From CAYJEQ01 sp964371155 (GTDB lineage: Bacteria; Bacillota; Clostridia; Oscillospirales; Ruminococcaceae), in the NCBI GenBank assembly GCA_964371155.1, contig CAYJLI010000037.1, positions 1-22,670 on the forward strand: a DNA stretch of 22,670 nucleotides, given 5' to 3'. Of the stretch, positions 7,146 through 15,967 are shown in pieces; the first letter of the stretch is position 1; each line of letters opens with the position of its first letter. Under the pieces are notes generated by a model. That model searched no databases, was not told the origin of the DNA, and worked only from the letters and a program-made list of their open reading frames with translations. Position numbers and translations under genes: made by a program.

Positions 7146-7400
7146 ATGGAAAAGGCAATTATTTTAGCGGCATCAGCAGTAGGCGCAGGTTTAGCAATGA
7201 TAGCAGGTATAGGCCCCGGTATTGGTCAGGGTTATGCAGCAGGTAAAGCGACAGAAGCAGTTGGTAAACAACCCGAAGCCCAGTCTCTAATTACAAGAAC
7301 AATGCTACTTGGTTGTGCGGTAGCCGAGTCCACAGGTATCTATGGTCTTGTTGTTGCGATGATCTTACTATTTGCAAATCCACTTATAGGTATGATGTAA
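7146..7400 (+). CDS. atpE: F0F1 ATP synthase subunit c, Na+-binding type
   Basis: The 84-residue hairpin of two membrane helices forms the rotor ring. The first helix has GIGPGIGQG with Gln28 and the second has VAESTGIY with Val59, Glu61, Ser62, Thr63 and Tyr66. These match, with a constant offset of four, the Na+ ligands and supporting Tyr of the Ilyobacter tartaricus c-ring (Gln32, Val63, Glu65, Ser66, Thr67, Tyr70). The loop GKQPEAQ corresponds to the usual RQPEA contact with gamma and epsilon. The strongest Shine-Dalgarno of the operon (TTAGGAGGATTT) precedes it after a 53-bp AT-rich gap with short self-complementary AAAATTTT segments. This fits the need for many c copies per complex. Confidence 0.97.
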   Translation: MEKAIILAASAVGAGLAMIAGIGPGIGQGYAAGKATEAVGKQPEAQSLITRTMLLGCAVAESTGIYGLVVAMILLFANPLIGMM

Positions 7401-7448
7401 TATATGACCTCTACCATATAAAAGGTTTTAGAAAGGGGGACTATTATT

Positions 7449-7955
7449 ATGCCAAACGAAACATTTTTACCTTTCTTGTCCATCGATTGGACGATCGTAT
7501 TCATGCTTTTAAACACACTCATACTCTTTTTACTTATGAAGAAGTTTTTCTTTGGGCCGGTTAAAGCTATGATTGATTCAAGGGAAAATGAGGTACAGGG
7601 CATTTATGACGAAGCGAACAAAGCAAAAGAATCTGCCGAAGCTATGAAGGAAAATTACGACGAGAGCATGAAAAATGCCAAAGCTGAAGCGGCTGAAATT
7701 GTGAGCGATGCTCAGAAAAGAGCTGTGCAAAGAGCTGATGAAATCATCAAAGAAGCTCAAGAACGCTCCACCAACATGATAAAAAGAGCGGACGAAGAGA
7801 TAGTCAGAGAAAAGAAAAGGGCTATGAATGAGCTGAAAGGTGAAATATCCGACATTGCTATGCAAATTGCAAGCAAAGTTGTAGAAAAGGATATAGATGC
7901 AAAGGACCACGAAAAGCTGATTTTAGGCTTTATAGATGGCGTAGGTGAAGTGTAA
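7449..7955 (+). CDS. atpF: F0F1 ATP synthase subunit b
   Basis: The 168-residue protein has one N-terminal membrane segment (~10-30, LSIDWTIVFMLLNTLILFLL) and a long charged, Ala-rich helix with coiled-coil character, the peripheral stalk of F0F1. The segment KKFFFGPVKAMIDSRENEV after the membrane span is typical of b subunits. GAAAGGGGGAC is the Shine-Dalgarno. The 48-bp gap after atpE contains a small hairpin (TATATG 7401-7406, CATATA 7415-7420). The stop overlaps the atpH start by one base (TAATG). Confidence 0.95.
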   Translation: MPNETFLPFLSIDWTIVFMLLNTLILFLLMKKFFFGPVKAMIDSRENEVQGIYDEANKAKESAEAMKENYDESMKNAKAEAAEIVSDAQKRAVQRADEIIKEAQERSTNMIKRADEEIVREKKRAMNELKGEISDIAMQIASKVVEKDIDAKDHEKLILGFIDGVGEV

Positions 7956-8497
7956 TGGACGGAATAGTTGCACAGAGATACGCATTTTCATTTTATGAAG
8001 TAGGACTGGAAACAGATGAGCTTGATGCGATGTTTGAAGAGGTAAAGGCACTTGCCAATATATTCGCAGAAAATGCCGACTTTTTTAAGCTTCTCACAAT
8101 ACCATCGGTGGCAAAAAATGAAAAAGATGCACTTATAACCGAGGTATTTGAGGGCAAGCTCTCGGTACACACATTAAACTTTATAAGGCTTTTGACTGAA
8201 AAGGGGAGAATGAATAATTTTCCACTGATTAAAGAGGAATTTAAAAAGCTTTATTATCAGAAGAAAAATATAAAAGAGGTAGAAGCGGTTACCGCTATAC
8301 CACTTAAAGAGGAATTGTTCCAAAAGCTCAAAGCTAAATTGGAGCAGATAACGGGCAAAGATGTGCTGCTTACAAATAGAGTTGACCCATCTGTTTTAGG
8401 TGGAGTACTCCTTAAGATGGACGATGACCAGACCGATGGCTCTGTACTCGCCAGATTAAATAGTTTAAAAGCACAGCTTGCCACTACAAAAGCTTAG
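7955..8497 (+). CDS. atpH: F0F1 ATP synthase subunit delta
   Basis: The 180-residue protein matches the delta/OSCP family, which joins the b stalk to the top of the alpha3beta3 head. The N-terminal helical domain begins with VAQRYAFSFYEVGLE, the usual RYA start. The C-terminal domain holds TAIPLKEELFQKLKAKLEQITGKDV and the family signature DPSVLGGVLLKMDDDQTDGSVLARLNSLK. It overlaps atpF by one base and is followed after 15 bp by atpA. Confidence 0.95.
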   Translation: MDGIVAQRYAFSFYEVGLETDELDAMFEEVKALANIFAENADFFKLLTIPSVAKNEKDALITEVFEGKLSVHTLNFIRLLTEKGRMNNFPLIKEEFKKLYYQKKNIKEVEAVTAIPLKEELFQKLKAKLEQITGKDVLLTNRVDPSVLGGVLLKMDDDQTDGSVLARLNSLKAQLATTKA

Positions 8498-8512
8498 AAA
8501 GTTGGTGAAACC

Positions 8513-10027
8513 ATGCAGTTGCGTCCTGAAGAAATCAGCGGAATTATCAAGGAACAAATAAAAAATTATCATAATAAAATTGAGCTCAGCGATGTGGGCA
8601 AGGTTGTCCAAATAGGTGACGGTATCTCCCGAGTACACGGACTTGAAAAGTGTATGGCTGGAGAGCTCCTCGAATTCCCCGGACAGGTTTATGGTATGGC
8701 TCTAAACCTTGACGCGGAAAGCGTTGGTGTAGTTATGTTGGGCAGCGACGAAGATATTAAAGAGGGCGATACAGTTAAGCGTACAGGTAACATTGTATCA
8801 GTGCCAGTGGGCGATATGATGCTCGGAAGAGTTGTAAATTCGCTCGGTCAAGCAGTGGATGGCAGGGGTGCAATCGAATCAAGCGAATACCGCCCAATTG
8901 AATCCCCAGCACCCGGTATCATCGAAAGAAAATCAGTTCATCAACCACTGCAAACAGGTATTAAAGCTATCGACTCGATGATTCCTATCGGAAGAGGTCA
9001 GCGTGAGCTTATTATCGGTGATAGACAAACAGGTAAAACCACAATAGCAACAGATACCATCATCAACCAAAAGGGTAAAGATGTTATCTGTATATATGTA
9101 GCTATCGGTCAGAAGAGATCGACAGTTGCAAGAATAGTGGACACATTAGAAGCGGCTGGCGCTATGGAATACTCAATAGTAGTAGCGGCTACGGCTTCCG
9201 AGCTTGCACCACTTCAGTACATTGCTCCATATGCAGGTGTTACCATGGGTGAATACTTCATGGCAAAGGGTAAAGATGTACTTATCATCTATGATGATCT
9301 ATCCAAACATGCGGTAGCTTATCGTGCGATGTCACTTCTTCTAAAGCGTCCACCGGGGCGTGAAGCTTACCCAGGTGATGTATTCTACATTCACTCAAGA
9401 CTTCTTGAGCGTGCAGCAAAGCTTGACGATGCTTACGGCGGCGGTTCTATCACAGCACTGCCAATTATTGAAACACAGGCGGGCGACGTTGCGGCATACA
9501 TCCCAACAAATGTAATCTCCATCACTGATGGACAGATATTCCTTGAGTCTGAGCTCTTTAACTCGGGTATTCGCCCAGCGGTTAACCCCGGTATCTCGGT
9601 ATCCCGTGTTGGTGGTTCTGCTCAGATTAAGGCTATTAAAAAAGTATCAGGTAGCTTAAAGCTTATCTATTCACAGTATAAAGAGCTTCAAGCGTTCTCG
9701 CAGTTTGGTTCCGACCTTGATGACGATACCAAGAGAAGACTTGCGCAGGGTGAGCGTGTGGTTGAAGTACTAAAACAAGGCCTTGCAGAGCCTATGCCTG
9801 TTGAACAGCAGGTGGCTATCATTTATGCGGTGGTTAATAATATGCTTATGGATATAGCGGTTGAGGATGTTAAGAGATTTGAAGAAGAAGTCCTTGCCTA
9901 TATAGGAAATGCATATCCACAAGTGTACACTAAAATCACTGAAACAAAAGACCTTGATAACGAAACCGCAGAAACTCTTAAATCTGCTATTTTGGAGTAC
10001 AAGGAAAAATTCTCCGCATCAAAATAA
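8513..10027 (+). CDS. atpA: F0F1 ATP synthase subunit alpha
   Basis: The 504-residue non-catalytic nucleotide-binding subunit has a full-length family profile. It has an N-terminal beta-barrel, the Walker A loop GDRQTGKTT (169-177), the segment DDLSKHAVAYR around the Walker B strand, and ISVSRVGGSAQ, which carries the arginine finger (~365). The last third is the helical bundle. Three alpha chains alternate with three beta chains in the F1 head. The Shine-Dalgarno (GGTGAAACC) is weaker than those of atpE and atpG, so coupling to atpH, 15 bp upstream, may help its translation. Confidence 0.98.
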   Translation: MQLRPEEISGIIKEQIKNYHNKIELSDVGKVVQIGDGISRVHGLEKCMAGELLEFPGQVYGMALNLDAESVGVVMLGSDEDIKEGDTVKRTGNIVSVPVGDMMLGRVVNSLGQAVDGRGAIESSEYRPIESPAPGIIERKSVHQPLQTGIKAIDSMIPIGRGQRELIIGDRQTGKTTIATDTIINQKGKDVICIYVAIGQKRSTVARIVDTLEAAGAMEYSIVVAATASELAPLQYIAPYAGVTMGEYFMAKGKDVLIIYDDLSKHAVAYRAMSLLLKRPPGREAYPGDVFYIHSRLLERAAKLDDAYGGGSITALPIIETQAGDVAAYIPTNVISITDGQIFLESELFNSGIRPAVNPGISVSRVGGSAQIKAIKKVSGSLKLIYSQYKELQAFSQFGSDLDDDTKRRLAQGERVVEVLKQGLAEPMPVEQQVAIIYAVVNNMLMDIAVEDVKRFEEEVLAYIGNAYPQVYTKITETKDLDNETAETLKSAILEYKEKFSASK

Positions 10028-10047
10028 ATTAGAGGAGGGGTAAACTT

Positions 10048-10902
10048 ATGGCAGCTGGTATGAAGGATATTAGACGCAGAATACGAAGCGTTGAAAATAC
10101 CATGCAGATTACAAAAGCCATGGAGCTTGTGGCTTCCTCTAAATTGAGAAGGGCAAAGGACAGGGTGGAAAAAGCCCGACCTTTCTTCGACACACTCTAT
10201 AAAACTATGGTTGAAATAGCTAAGGTAAACAGAGAATTTACCACTACTTACACTCAGGAGAGAGAAGTGGTAAAAACGGGTTTAATCGTTATATCGGGGG
10301 ACAGAGGTCTTGCCGGCGGATACAACTCGAATGTCTTAAAGTTTGCAATGCAACAAGGCAGTAAGGATGAAGCGGTAATCATACCCATTGGTAAAAAGAC
10401 GGGTGAATTCTTCGCAAAAAGAGGATATGAAGTTATAAAAACTGATTTCCCCACCGTGGAAGAAATGGGACTTGAAGAAACTTACGAGCTTGCAGACTTA
10501 GTTACAAGGCTATTTAAAAGTGGCAAAATTGATGAACTGCGCATTGTTTACACAAAATTTGTGTCGATGCTAAATCAAGAGCCGGACAGCAAAAAACTAT
10601 TGCCACTAAGATTTGACGATGATCAGTTAGAGGCTGAAAATCTTGGTAGTACTGATTTTGAGCCCTCCGCAGAATTTATCTTTGCCACAATAGTGCCACA
10701 GTATATAGGTGGGGTAATATATGGTGCCGTTACAGAGTCATACGCCTCAGAGCAGGGCGCAAGACGCACAGCGATGGAAGCGGCGAGTGACAATGCAGGA
10801 GCCATTATCGAAGACCTAAACCTTAAATTTAACAGAGCGAGACAAGCTGCGATTACACAGGAAATTACTGAAATCGTAAGCGGTGCCAATGCACTGTCGT
10901 AA
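10048..10902 (+). CDS. atpG: F0F1 ATP synthase subunit gamma
   Basis: The 284-residue protein is the central rotor shaft. Its N-terminus MKDIRRRIRSVENTMQITKAMELVASSKLRRA and its C-terminus ending in the helix NRARQAAITQEITEIVSGANAL are the two strongly conserved coiled-coil segments, while the central SGDRGLAGGYNSNV is the usual Rossmann-like start. AGAGGAGGGG precedes the ATG by about 8 nt. It lies 20 bp after atpA and 47 bp before atpD. Confidence 0.97.
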   Translation: MAAGMKDIRRRIRSVENTMQITKAMELVASSKLRRAKDRVEKARPFFDTLYKTMVEIAKVNREFTTTYTQEREVVKTGLIVISGDRGLAGGYNSNVLKFAMQQGSKDEAVIIPIGKKTGEFFAKRGYEVIKTDFPTVEEMGLEETYELADLVTRLFKSGKIDELRIVYTKFVSMLNQEPDSKKLLPLRFDDDQLEAENLGSTDFEPSAEFIFATIVPQYIGGVIYGAVTESYASEQGARRTAMEAASDNAGAIIEDLNLKFNRARQAAITQEITEIVSGANALS

Positions 10903-10949
10903 TTTCTAAAAAAATAAAAATGCAGATTATGAAGTGAGGAGAATAGCAG

Positions 10950-12347
10950 ATGAACGAGCAAAATATTGGTACAGTCATGACGGTTGTCGGACCTGTACTG
11001 GATATACAGTTTGCACCTGGCAAACTACCAAATCTCCTTAATGCCATTGAAATTGAGCTAAACGGAAAGCGTTTGGTAGCTGAGGTTGCACAGCATATCG
11101 GTGACGATGTTGTGCGATGCGTGGCTATGAGCTCGACCGATGGTCTTGTAAGAGGAACAAATGCAGTCGACACTGGTTCGGCGATTAAAGTGCCTGTTGG
11201 CGAATGCACACTTGGCAGAATATTCAATCTTTTGGGCGAGCCAGTGGATAATAAGGAAGCTCCAAAAGATGCAGAAGAATGGCCAATTCACCGTGAAGCA
11301 CCAAGCTTTGAAGAGCAGGGTGCCGCTACCGAAATACTTGAAACAGGTATCAAGGTAGTTGACCTTATCGCCCCTTATGTTAAGGGTGGTAAGATAGGTC
11401 TTTTCGGTGGTGCGGGCGTTGGTAAAACAGTTTTAATCATGGAGCTTATCAGAAACGTTGCTCAGGAACACGGCGGTCTGTCGGTTTTTGCGGGCGTTGG
11501 TGAGCGAACCCGTGAAGGAAACGATCTTTACATGGAAATGCAGGAGTCGGGAGTTATTAATAAAACTTCACTCGTGTATGGACAGATGAATGAGCCACCG
11601 GGAGCGAGAATGAGGGTTGCACTCTCAGGACTTACCATGGCTGAGTATTTTAGGGATAGAGAAGGACAGGACGTGCTTTTCTTCATAGATAATATCTTCC
11701 GTTTCACACAGGCAGGCTCAGAAGTTTCAGCGCTTCTTGGTCGTATGCCTTCTGCGGTTGGTTATCAGCCCACACTTGCAACCGAAATGGGTGCACTTCA
11801 AGAGCGTATCACTTCCACTAAAAAGGGTTCTATAACCTCTGTACAGGCTGTTTATGTACCTGCGGATGACCTTACCGACCCAGCTCCTGCTACAACTTTT
11901 GCGCATCTTGATGCGAAAACAGTTCTTTCAAGGCAGATTGCTTCACTCGGTATCTATCCAGCGGTTGACCCACTCGACTCCACCTCAACAATTCTAACCC
12001 CTGAAATAGTGGGCAACGAGCATTACGAAGTGGCAAGAGCGGTACAGTCGATACTCCAGCGTTATAAAGAGCTTCAAGATATCATCGCAATCCTTGGTAT
12101 GGATGAGCTTTCCGACGAAGATAAGCTCACCGTTGCAAGGGCGAGAAGAATTCAGCGTTTCCTATCACAGCCGTTCTCAGTTGCTGAACAGTTTACAGGT
12201 ATGGCGGGTAAATATGTGCCTATCAAGGAAACAATCAGAGGCTTTAAAGAGATTATCGAGGGTAAACATGATGATCTTCCTGAGTCGGCATTCTTATTTG
12301 TCGGTACTATCGACGAGGTGGTAGAAAAAGCTAAGAAGGGGGAATAA
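10950..12347 (+). CDS. atpD: F0F1 ATP synthase subunit beta, catalytic
   Basis: The 465-residue catalytic subunit carries the Walker A loop GGAGVGKTV (153-161), the GERTREGNDLY segment with the catalytic Glu, and the Walker B region DVLFFIDNIFRF. The sequence DELSDEDKL is the DELSEED lever that contacts gamma, with the usual S-E-E changed to S-D-E. Length and domain order are standard. GAGGAG precedes the ATG by about 8 nt. Its last codons contain the Shine-Dalgarno of atpC. Confidence 0.98.
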   Translation: MNEQNIGTVMTVVGPVLDIQFAPGKLPNLLNAIEIELNGKRLVAEVAQHIGDDVVRCVAMSSTDGLVRGTNAVDTGSAIKVPVGECTLGRIFNLLGEPVDNKEAPKDAEEWPIHREAPSFEEQGAATEILETGIKVVDLIAPYVKGGKIGLFGGAGVGKTVLIMELIRNVAQEHGGLSVFAGVGERTREGNDLYMEMQESGVINKTSLVYGQMNEPPGARMRVALSGLTMAEYFRDREGQDVLFFIDNIFRFTQAGSEVSALLGRMPSAVGYQPTLATEMGALQERITSTKKGSITSVQAVYVPADDLTDPAPATTFAHLDAKTVLSRQIASLGIYPAVDPLDSTSTILTPEIVGNEHYEVARAVQSILQRYKELQDIIAILGMDELSDEDKLTVARARRIQRFLSQPFSVAEQFTGMAGKYVPIKETIRGFKEIIEGKHDDLPESAFLFVGTIDEVVEKAKKGE

Positions 12348-12350
12348 TCC

Positions 12351-12758
12351 TTGGCGAGTTTATTTCACCTAAAAATAGTTACACCACAGGGAAATGTATT
12401 TGACAATGAAATAGAAGGGATAATCCTTCGTACCACCGAGGGTGATATAGGTATACTCAAAGGCCATGCAGGACAAGTTTCCGCTATAAAGGCTGGGAGA
12501 GTAAAGGTAAACACCCCCGATGGAGTTAAATACGGTGCGGCAAGCGAGGGTTTTATTAGAGTTAATAAAGAGGAAACCAGACTTGTTGTAACCACCTTTG
12601 AATGGGCGGAAGAAATTGATGTGGCTCGTGCTGAAAAATCCTTAGAAAGAGCTAAAGCAGAGATCGAAGCGGCTGAAACACCGGAAGCTGCGGAAGTTGC
12701 AAAAGCAAAAGCTAAGAGGGCGAGGACAAGAATAGAAACCGCTGAGTTTAAAAAGTAA
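12351..12758 (+). CDS. atpC: F0F1 ATP synthase subunit epsilon
   Basis: The 135-residue protein has the N-terminal beta-sandwich (FHLKIVTPQGNVFDNEIEGI, TTEGDIGILKGHAGQVSAI) and the C-terminal helix pair rich in Ala, Glu and Lys, which in this family can inhibit ATP hydrolysis. Translation starts at TTG (12351), three bases after the atpD stop, with AAGGGGGAA at the end of atpD as ribosome-binding site. No upstream ATG competes. It is the last gene of the operon, with a terminator 11 bp downstream. Confidence 0.95.
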   Translation: MASLFHLKIVTPQGNVFDNEIEGIILRTTEGDIGILKGHAGQVSAIKAGRVKVNTPDGVKYGAASEGFIRVNKEETRLVVTTFEWAEEIDVARAEKSLERAKAEIEAAETPEAAEVAKAKAKRARTRIETAEFKK

Positions 12759-12769
12759 TTATAATATTA

Positions 12770-12801
12770 AAAAAAGGAGAATGTAAGCATTCTCCTTTTT
12801 T
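12770..12801 (+). terminator. Rho-independent terminator of the atp operon
   Basis: A perfect 14-bp inverted repeat, AAAAAAGGAGAATG (12770-12783) and CATTCTCCTTTTTT (12788-12801), encloses a TAAG loop, with the T run built into the 3' arm. It lies 11 bp after the atpC stop. Confidence 0.92.
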
Positions 12802-12838
12802 GATATGGGTTTATGGTGATATGTGAGTAATAGCAAAG

Positions 12839-13252
12839 AATAAAGTTTTACTCGATTTTTTTCAAAAAATCGTGGGGTATGGGGCAAAGCCCCAAAAATA
12901 AGTAGCAATTTTTGCGAAGCAAAAGAGCGTATATTATGCGGAATTTTAAATTATGCGAAAAATCCTATACTACCACCGTGGAGTTATGCACAGTCTAAAT
13001 CGCCCCTGTGGGGGAATATGAATAATCGTCACGCTGTTCGCGTGGGGGATTTGGTTTGCTGAGAGTTTTAGCAGGGGGATTTTTTATCGCAAAAATTCCC
13101 CCTCTTTAAAAACAGTCCACTGGACTGTTTTTAAATTCATCCCCCTTAAATCTCTTTGCAGTAAAAAGATTTTCGCTCACTGTGGTGAGCGAGTCAGGGC
13201 TTTGCCCTAACTACCCACAATTTTTTGTAAAAAATTGAGTAAAACTTTTATT
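12839..13252. repeat. Hairpin-dense inverted-repeat element, about 414 bp
   Basis: The ends, 12839-12893 and 13197-13252, are imperfect inverted copies of about 55 bp. Each end holds two hairpins of its own: GATTTTTT/AAAAAATC with GGGGC/GCCCC on the left, and AATTTTTT/AAAAAATT with AGGGC/GCCCT on the right. Between them lie TTTTGC/GCAAAA (12910-12924), CCCC/GGGG (13003-13013), CACGC/GCGTG (13030-13044), GGGGGATTTTTT/AAAAATTCCCCC (13074-13102), a 15-bp palindrome with one central base (13105-13135) and TCGCTCAC/GTGAGCGA (13173-13192). No protein is encoded and no target duplication is visible. It resembles a miniature inverted-repeat element, or it could be a structured RNA. Confidence 0.65.
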
Positions 13253-13270
13253 TTGGCTCCGTGCCAATTC

Positions 13271-13318
13271 TTGGGGTGTATTCCCTCGCCGTCGGCGAAG
13301 GAATACACCCCAATTTTT
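13271..13318 (+). terminator. Long hairpin with T run between atpC and spoIIIE/ftsK
   Basis: TTGGGGTGTATTCC (13271-13284) pairs perfectly with GGAATACACCCCAA (13300-13313), and TCGCC/GGCGA pair within the loop. TTTTT follows on the plus strand. It would stop plus-strand read-through of the atp operon into the convergent gene, and may also serve the minus-strand gene ending at 13358. Confidence 0.65.
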
Positions 13319-13357
13319 ATTAATACAGCCTTTATTTTAATATCTCAAATAATACTG

Positions 13358-15910
13358 CTACTCATTAGCAGAGAGTTTCATCTCCTGCCATCTTTCACGG
13401 CTGATGAGTACCTGCCTTGGCTTAGAGCCCTCAAATGGCCCTACTATGCCTCTTTCTTCGAGCTGATCAACTATTCTTGCCGCTCTGGCATATCCAAGTT
13501 TTAATTTGCGCTGAAGCAAGGAAGTGGAAGCCTGCCCTGCCTCTATAACCACTTCAATTGCAGCAGGTAGCATTTCGTCCTCATCCTCAAAGCCACCGCC
13601 CTCGGATGAGGTGCCCTTGCTCTTTTCTACCACTGCACGGCGGTCGATTTCTTCGATAACCTCTTCATCGTATTTGTGCTCTTCGCCCTCTTTAATAAAG
13701 GTGACAACCTTTTCAACCTCTTTATCACTCACAAAGCACCCCTGCACACGCACAGGTTTAGGATAACCCACTGGATAAAAGAGCATATCCCCCTTGCCGA
13801 GTAGCTTTTCAGCACCCGAGCCGTCCAAAATTGTGCGTGAATCCACCTGTGAAGACACTGAAAACGCAATACGTGAGGGAATATTTGCCTTAATTACGCC
13901 TGTGATTACATCCACCGACGGACGCTGTGTGGCTATTACCAGATGCATCCCAGCCGCCCTTGCCATCTGAGCCAGACGGCAAATCGCATCTTCAACCTCA
14001 TTTGGAGCAGCCATCATCAAATCTGCGAGCTCGTCAATAATTATAACTATCTGTGGCATGAATGCAAGTGTTGGGGTATCTTTTGCAAGTTTGTTGTAGC
14101 CTTTTAAGTCCCTTACGCCATTATCGGCAAACATTTTATAGCGCTTTAGCATTTCATTCACTGCCCAGTTTAATGCACCTGCTGCCTTGCCAGGGTCGGT
14201 AACTACTGGTACTAACAGATGCGGAATACCATTATATATTCCAAGTTCAACCACTTTAGGGTCGATCATCAATAGCTTTACTTCATCGGGTGAAGCCTTA
14301 AATAATAGGCTAATTATAATCGAATTTATACAAACTGATTTACCAGAACCTGTTGCCCCTGCAATTAGCACATGGGGCATCCCAGCTAAATCGGCTATTG
14401 CTAAATTCCCTGCAATATCTTTTCCAAGCGCCACTGAAAGTCTGCTTTCCGCTTCTAAAAAAGAGGTGGAGTCTATTATTTCACGCATTGCAACGGGTGT
14501 TATATTTTTATTTGGCACTTCTATGCCCACTGCCGCTTTATTTGGGATGGGAGCTTCTATGCGCACCCCTGCCGCCGCTAAATTAAGCGCTATATCGTCA
14601 GATAGATTTGTGATTTTGCTTATCTTTACACCTGCCGAGGGTTGTAGCTCATATCTTGTCACCGCAGGGCCACGGCATATTTCGGTTATTCTGGTCTGTA
14701 CGCCGAATGACTGGAGTGTATCAACAAGCCTTTGTGCATTGGCTTTGAGCTCCTCGGATATATTTTCATCGTCGGCATTTTCTCCCTCTTTGAGCAGTGT
14801 AACAGGGGGGAAGGAATAGGGTTGCTTATTCACAGCTTCTTTATCGAGGACTTCCTGTATTTCACTCGTAGCGGAGTCGATTACTTCCTTAACAAGCACG
14901 GGGTTTTCTGAATTCTTTTTCTCTATGTCTGCCACTTCGGGAGTAGCCGAGGCGTCCATCGGAGGGATGGCAACTGGAGGAGCATCGGCAGGGGGGAGAA
15001 TGCTGTGCTCAGCTGTGCCCTTGCCTCTGCCAGTCATGTTTTTGATTATATCGTCTATGTATGCAACCTTACTTTCAGCCTTAACTTCACTTTTTGCTTC
15101 TTCTGGGGAAGTAACAGGATGTGCAGGCATTTCTGAGGTAGGTTCTTTATCCTGCGCAGGCGCTTCCGGCTTTACAGTCTTCGTATTGGTAATGATTTTA
15201 AGTGGAATTTCTTCTGTTTCTTTCACAGGGTCATCTACGGGGACATCAATATTAAACTTACTCTTTTTCGCCTTAGTAGTAGTTTGTTTTGCAGGGGGTT
15301 TTTCCTCTAAAATTTTATCAACATAGGCTTTTTCAATCTCTTTAACAGGCTTTGCCGCTGCAAGATAAAGTCCTTTTAAAGTAGTGCCTGTTATAATCAT
15401 TAGCATAATGATGGAGAGGAGTACAAGGGTAATGGCGGCACCTGTTTTGCCAAAGAGAGCAAGTAGGGGAAGTCCTAAAGCGGCGCCAAGAAGTCCACCA
15501 CCTTTTAAGGCAATTCCTGAGTTCCACAGCTCGAGTATTTGATTCCAAAGACCTATCTCAATCGGTGCGCCGTAAAAAATTATCTGCACCCCACCACATA
15601 TTAGCAGTACGAGTAAAGCACTTTGCCAAATTTTGCTTTTTTGCGAAAGTGTGGGTCTGTCCATTGCAGTAATAACCGCTATGTATATGAGGATGACGGG
15701 AATAAAATACGCCACTCCACCGAAAAGCCCAAACATCGACTTATGAAGTATAGTCCAAAGACTACTTCCCTCGATAAAGACTATTGCGGCAAGCAGTATG
15801 CCAAAGGCAAAAGTGAATAGCGCATAAAGCTGCATCTTAGCTTTGCGCATTGCCTCCTTTTGCTTGGCAGAAATCCGCCCTGTATTAGTTGTTTTCTTTG
15901 TTTCAGCCAT
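13358..15910 (-). CDS. spoIIIE: SpoIIIE/FtsK DNA translocase
   Basis: The 850-residue protein has four or five N-terminal membrane segments (~26-48, 58-84, 94-115, 138-185) and a low-complexity Pro/Glu/Lys linker (~195-365). A RecA-like motor follows, with Walker A GATGSGKSV (~517-525) and Walker B IIIIDELADLM (~620-630). The C-terminal winged-helix gamma domain (~780-845, QASTSLLQRKLKLGYARAARI and GPFEGSKPRQVLI) reads polar DNA sequences. It pumps chromosomal DNA through a closing septum in division or sporulation. The choice of SpoIIIE over FtsK rests on synteny: ylzJ and tepA lie upstream on the same strand, as in Bacillus, with uppP between. AAAGGATGG precedes the ATG. A long antisense frame within it is a coding shadow. 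Confidence 0.93.
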   Translation of the reverse strand: MAETKKTTNTGRISAKQKEAMRKAKMQLYALFTFAFGILLAAIVFIEGSSLWTILHKSMFGLFGGVAYFIPVILIYIAVITAMDRPTLSQKSKIWQSALLVLLICGGVQIIFYGAPIEIGLWNQILELWNSGIALKGGGLLGAALGLPLLALFGKTGAAITLVLLSIIMLMIITGTTLKGLYLAAAKPVKEIEKAYVDKILEEKPPAKQTTTKAKKSKFNIDVPVDDPVKETEEIPLKIITNTKTVKPEAPAQDKEPTSEMPAHPVTSPEEAKSEVKAESKVAYIDDIIKNMTGRGKGTAEHSILPPADAPPVAIPPMDASATPEVADIEKKNSENPVLVKEVIDSATSEIQEVLDKEAVNKQPYSFPPVTLLKEGENADDENISEELKANAQRLVDTLQSFGVQTRITEICRGPAVTRYELQPSAGVKISKITNLSDDIALNLAAAGVRIEAPIPNKAAVGIEVPNKNITPVAMREIIDSTSFLEAESRLSVALGKDIAGNLAIADLAGMPHVLIAGATGSGKSVCINSIIISLLFKASPDEVKLLMIDPKVVELGIYNGIPHLLVPVVTDPGKAAGALNWAVNEMLKRYKMFADNGVRDLKGYNKLAKDTPTLAFMPQIVIIIDELADLMMAAPNEVEDAICRLAQMARAAGMHLVIATQRPSVDVITGVIKANIPSRIAFSVSSQVDSRTILDGSGAEKLLGKGDMLFYPVGYPKPVRVQGCFVSDKEVEKVVTFIKEGEEHKYDEEVIEEIDRRAVVEKSKGTSSEGGGFEDEDEMLPAAIEVVIEAGQASTSLLQRKLKLGYARAARIVDQLEERGIVGPFEGSKPRQVLISRERWQEMKLSANE

Positions 15911-15967
15911 AGCCTACCATCCTTTTAGTTTAGTTATATAGAGATAATCAAAATCCTTTTAATCTTT

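Noticed and set aside
12839..13252. Target-site duplication around the 414-bp element
   Set aside because: The flanks (GCAAAG on the left, TTGGCT on the right) share no direct repeat, so insertion is not proven.
14187..14819. 210-residue open frame on the plus strand
   Set aside because: It lies wholly antisense to the motor region of spoIIIE/ftsK, is Ser/Ala/Pro-rich as expected of a shadow frame, and lacks its own ribosome site.
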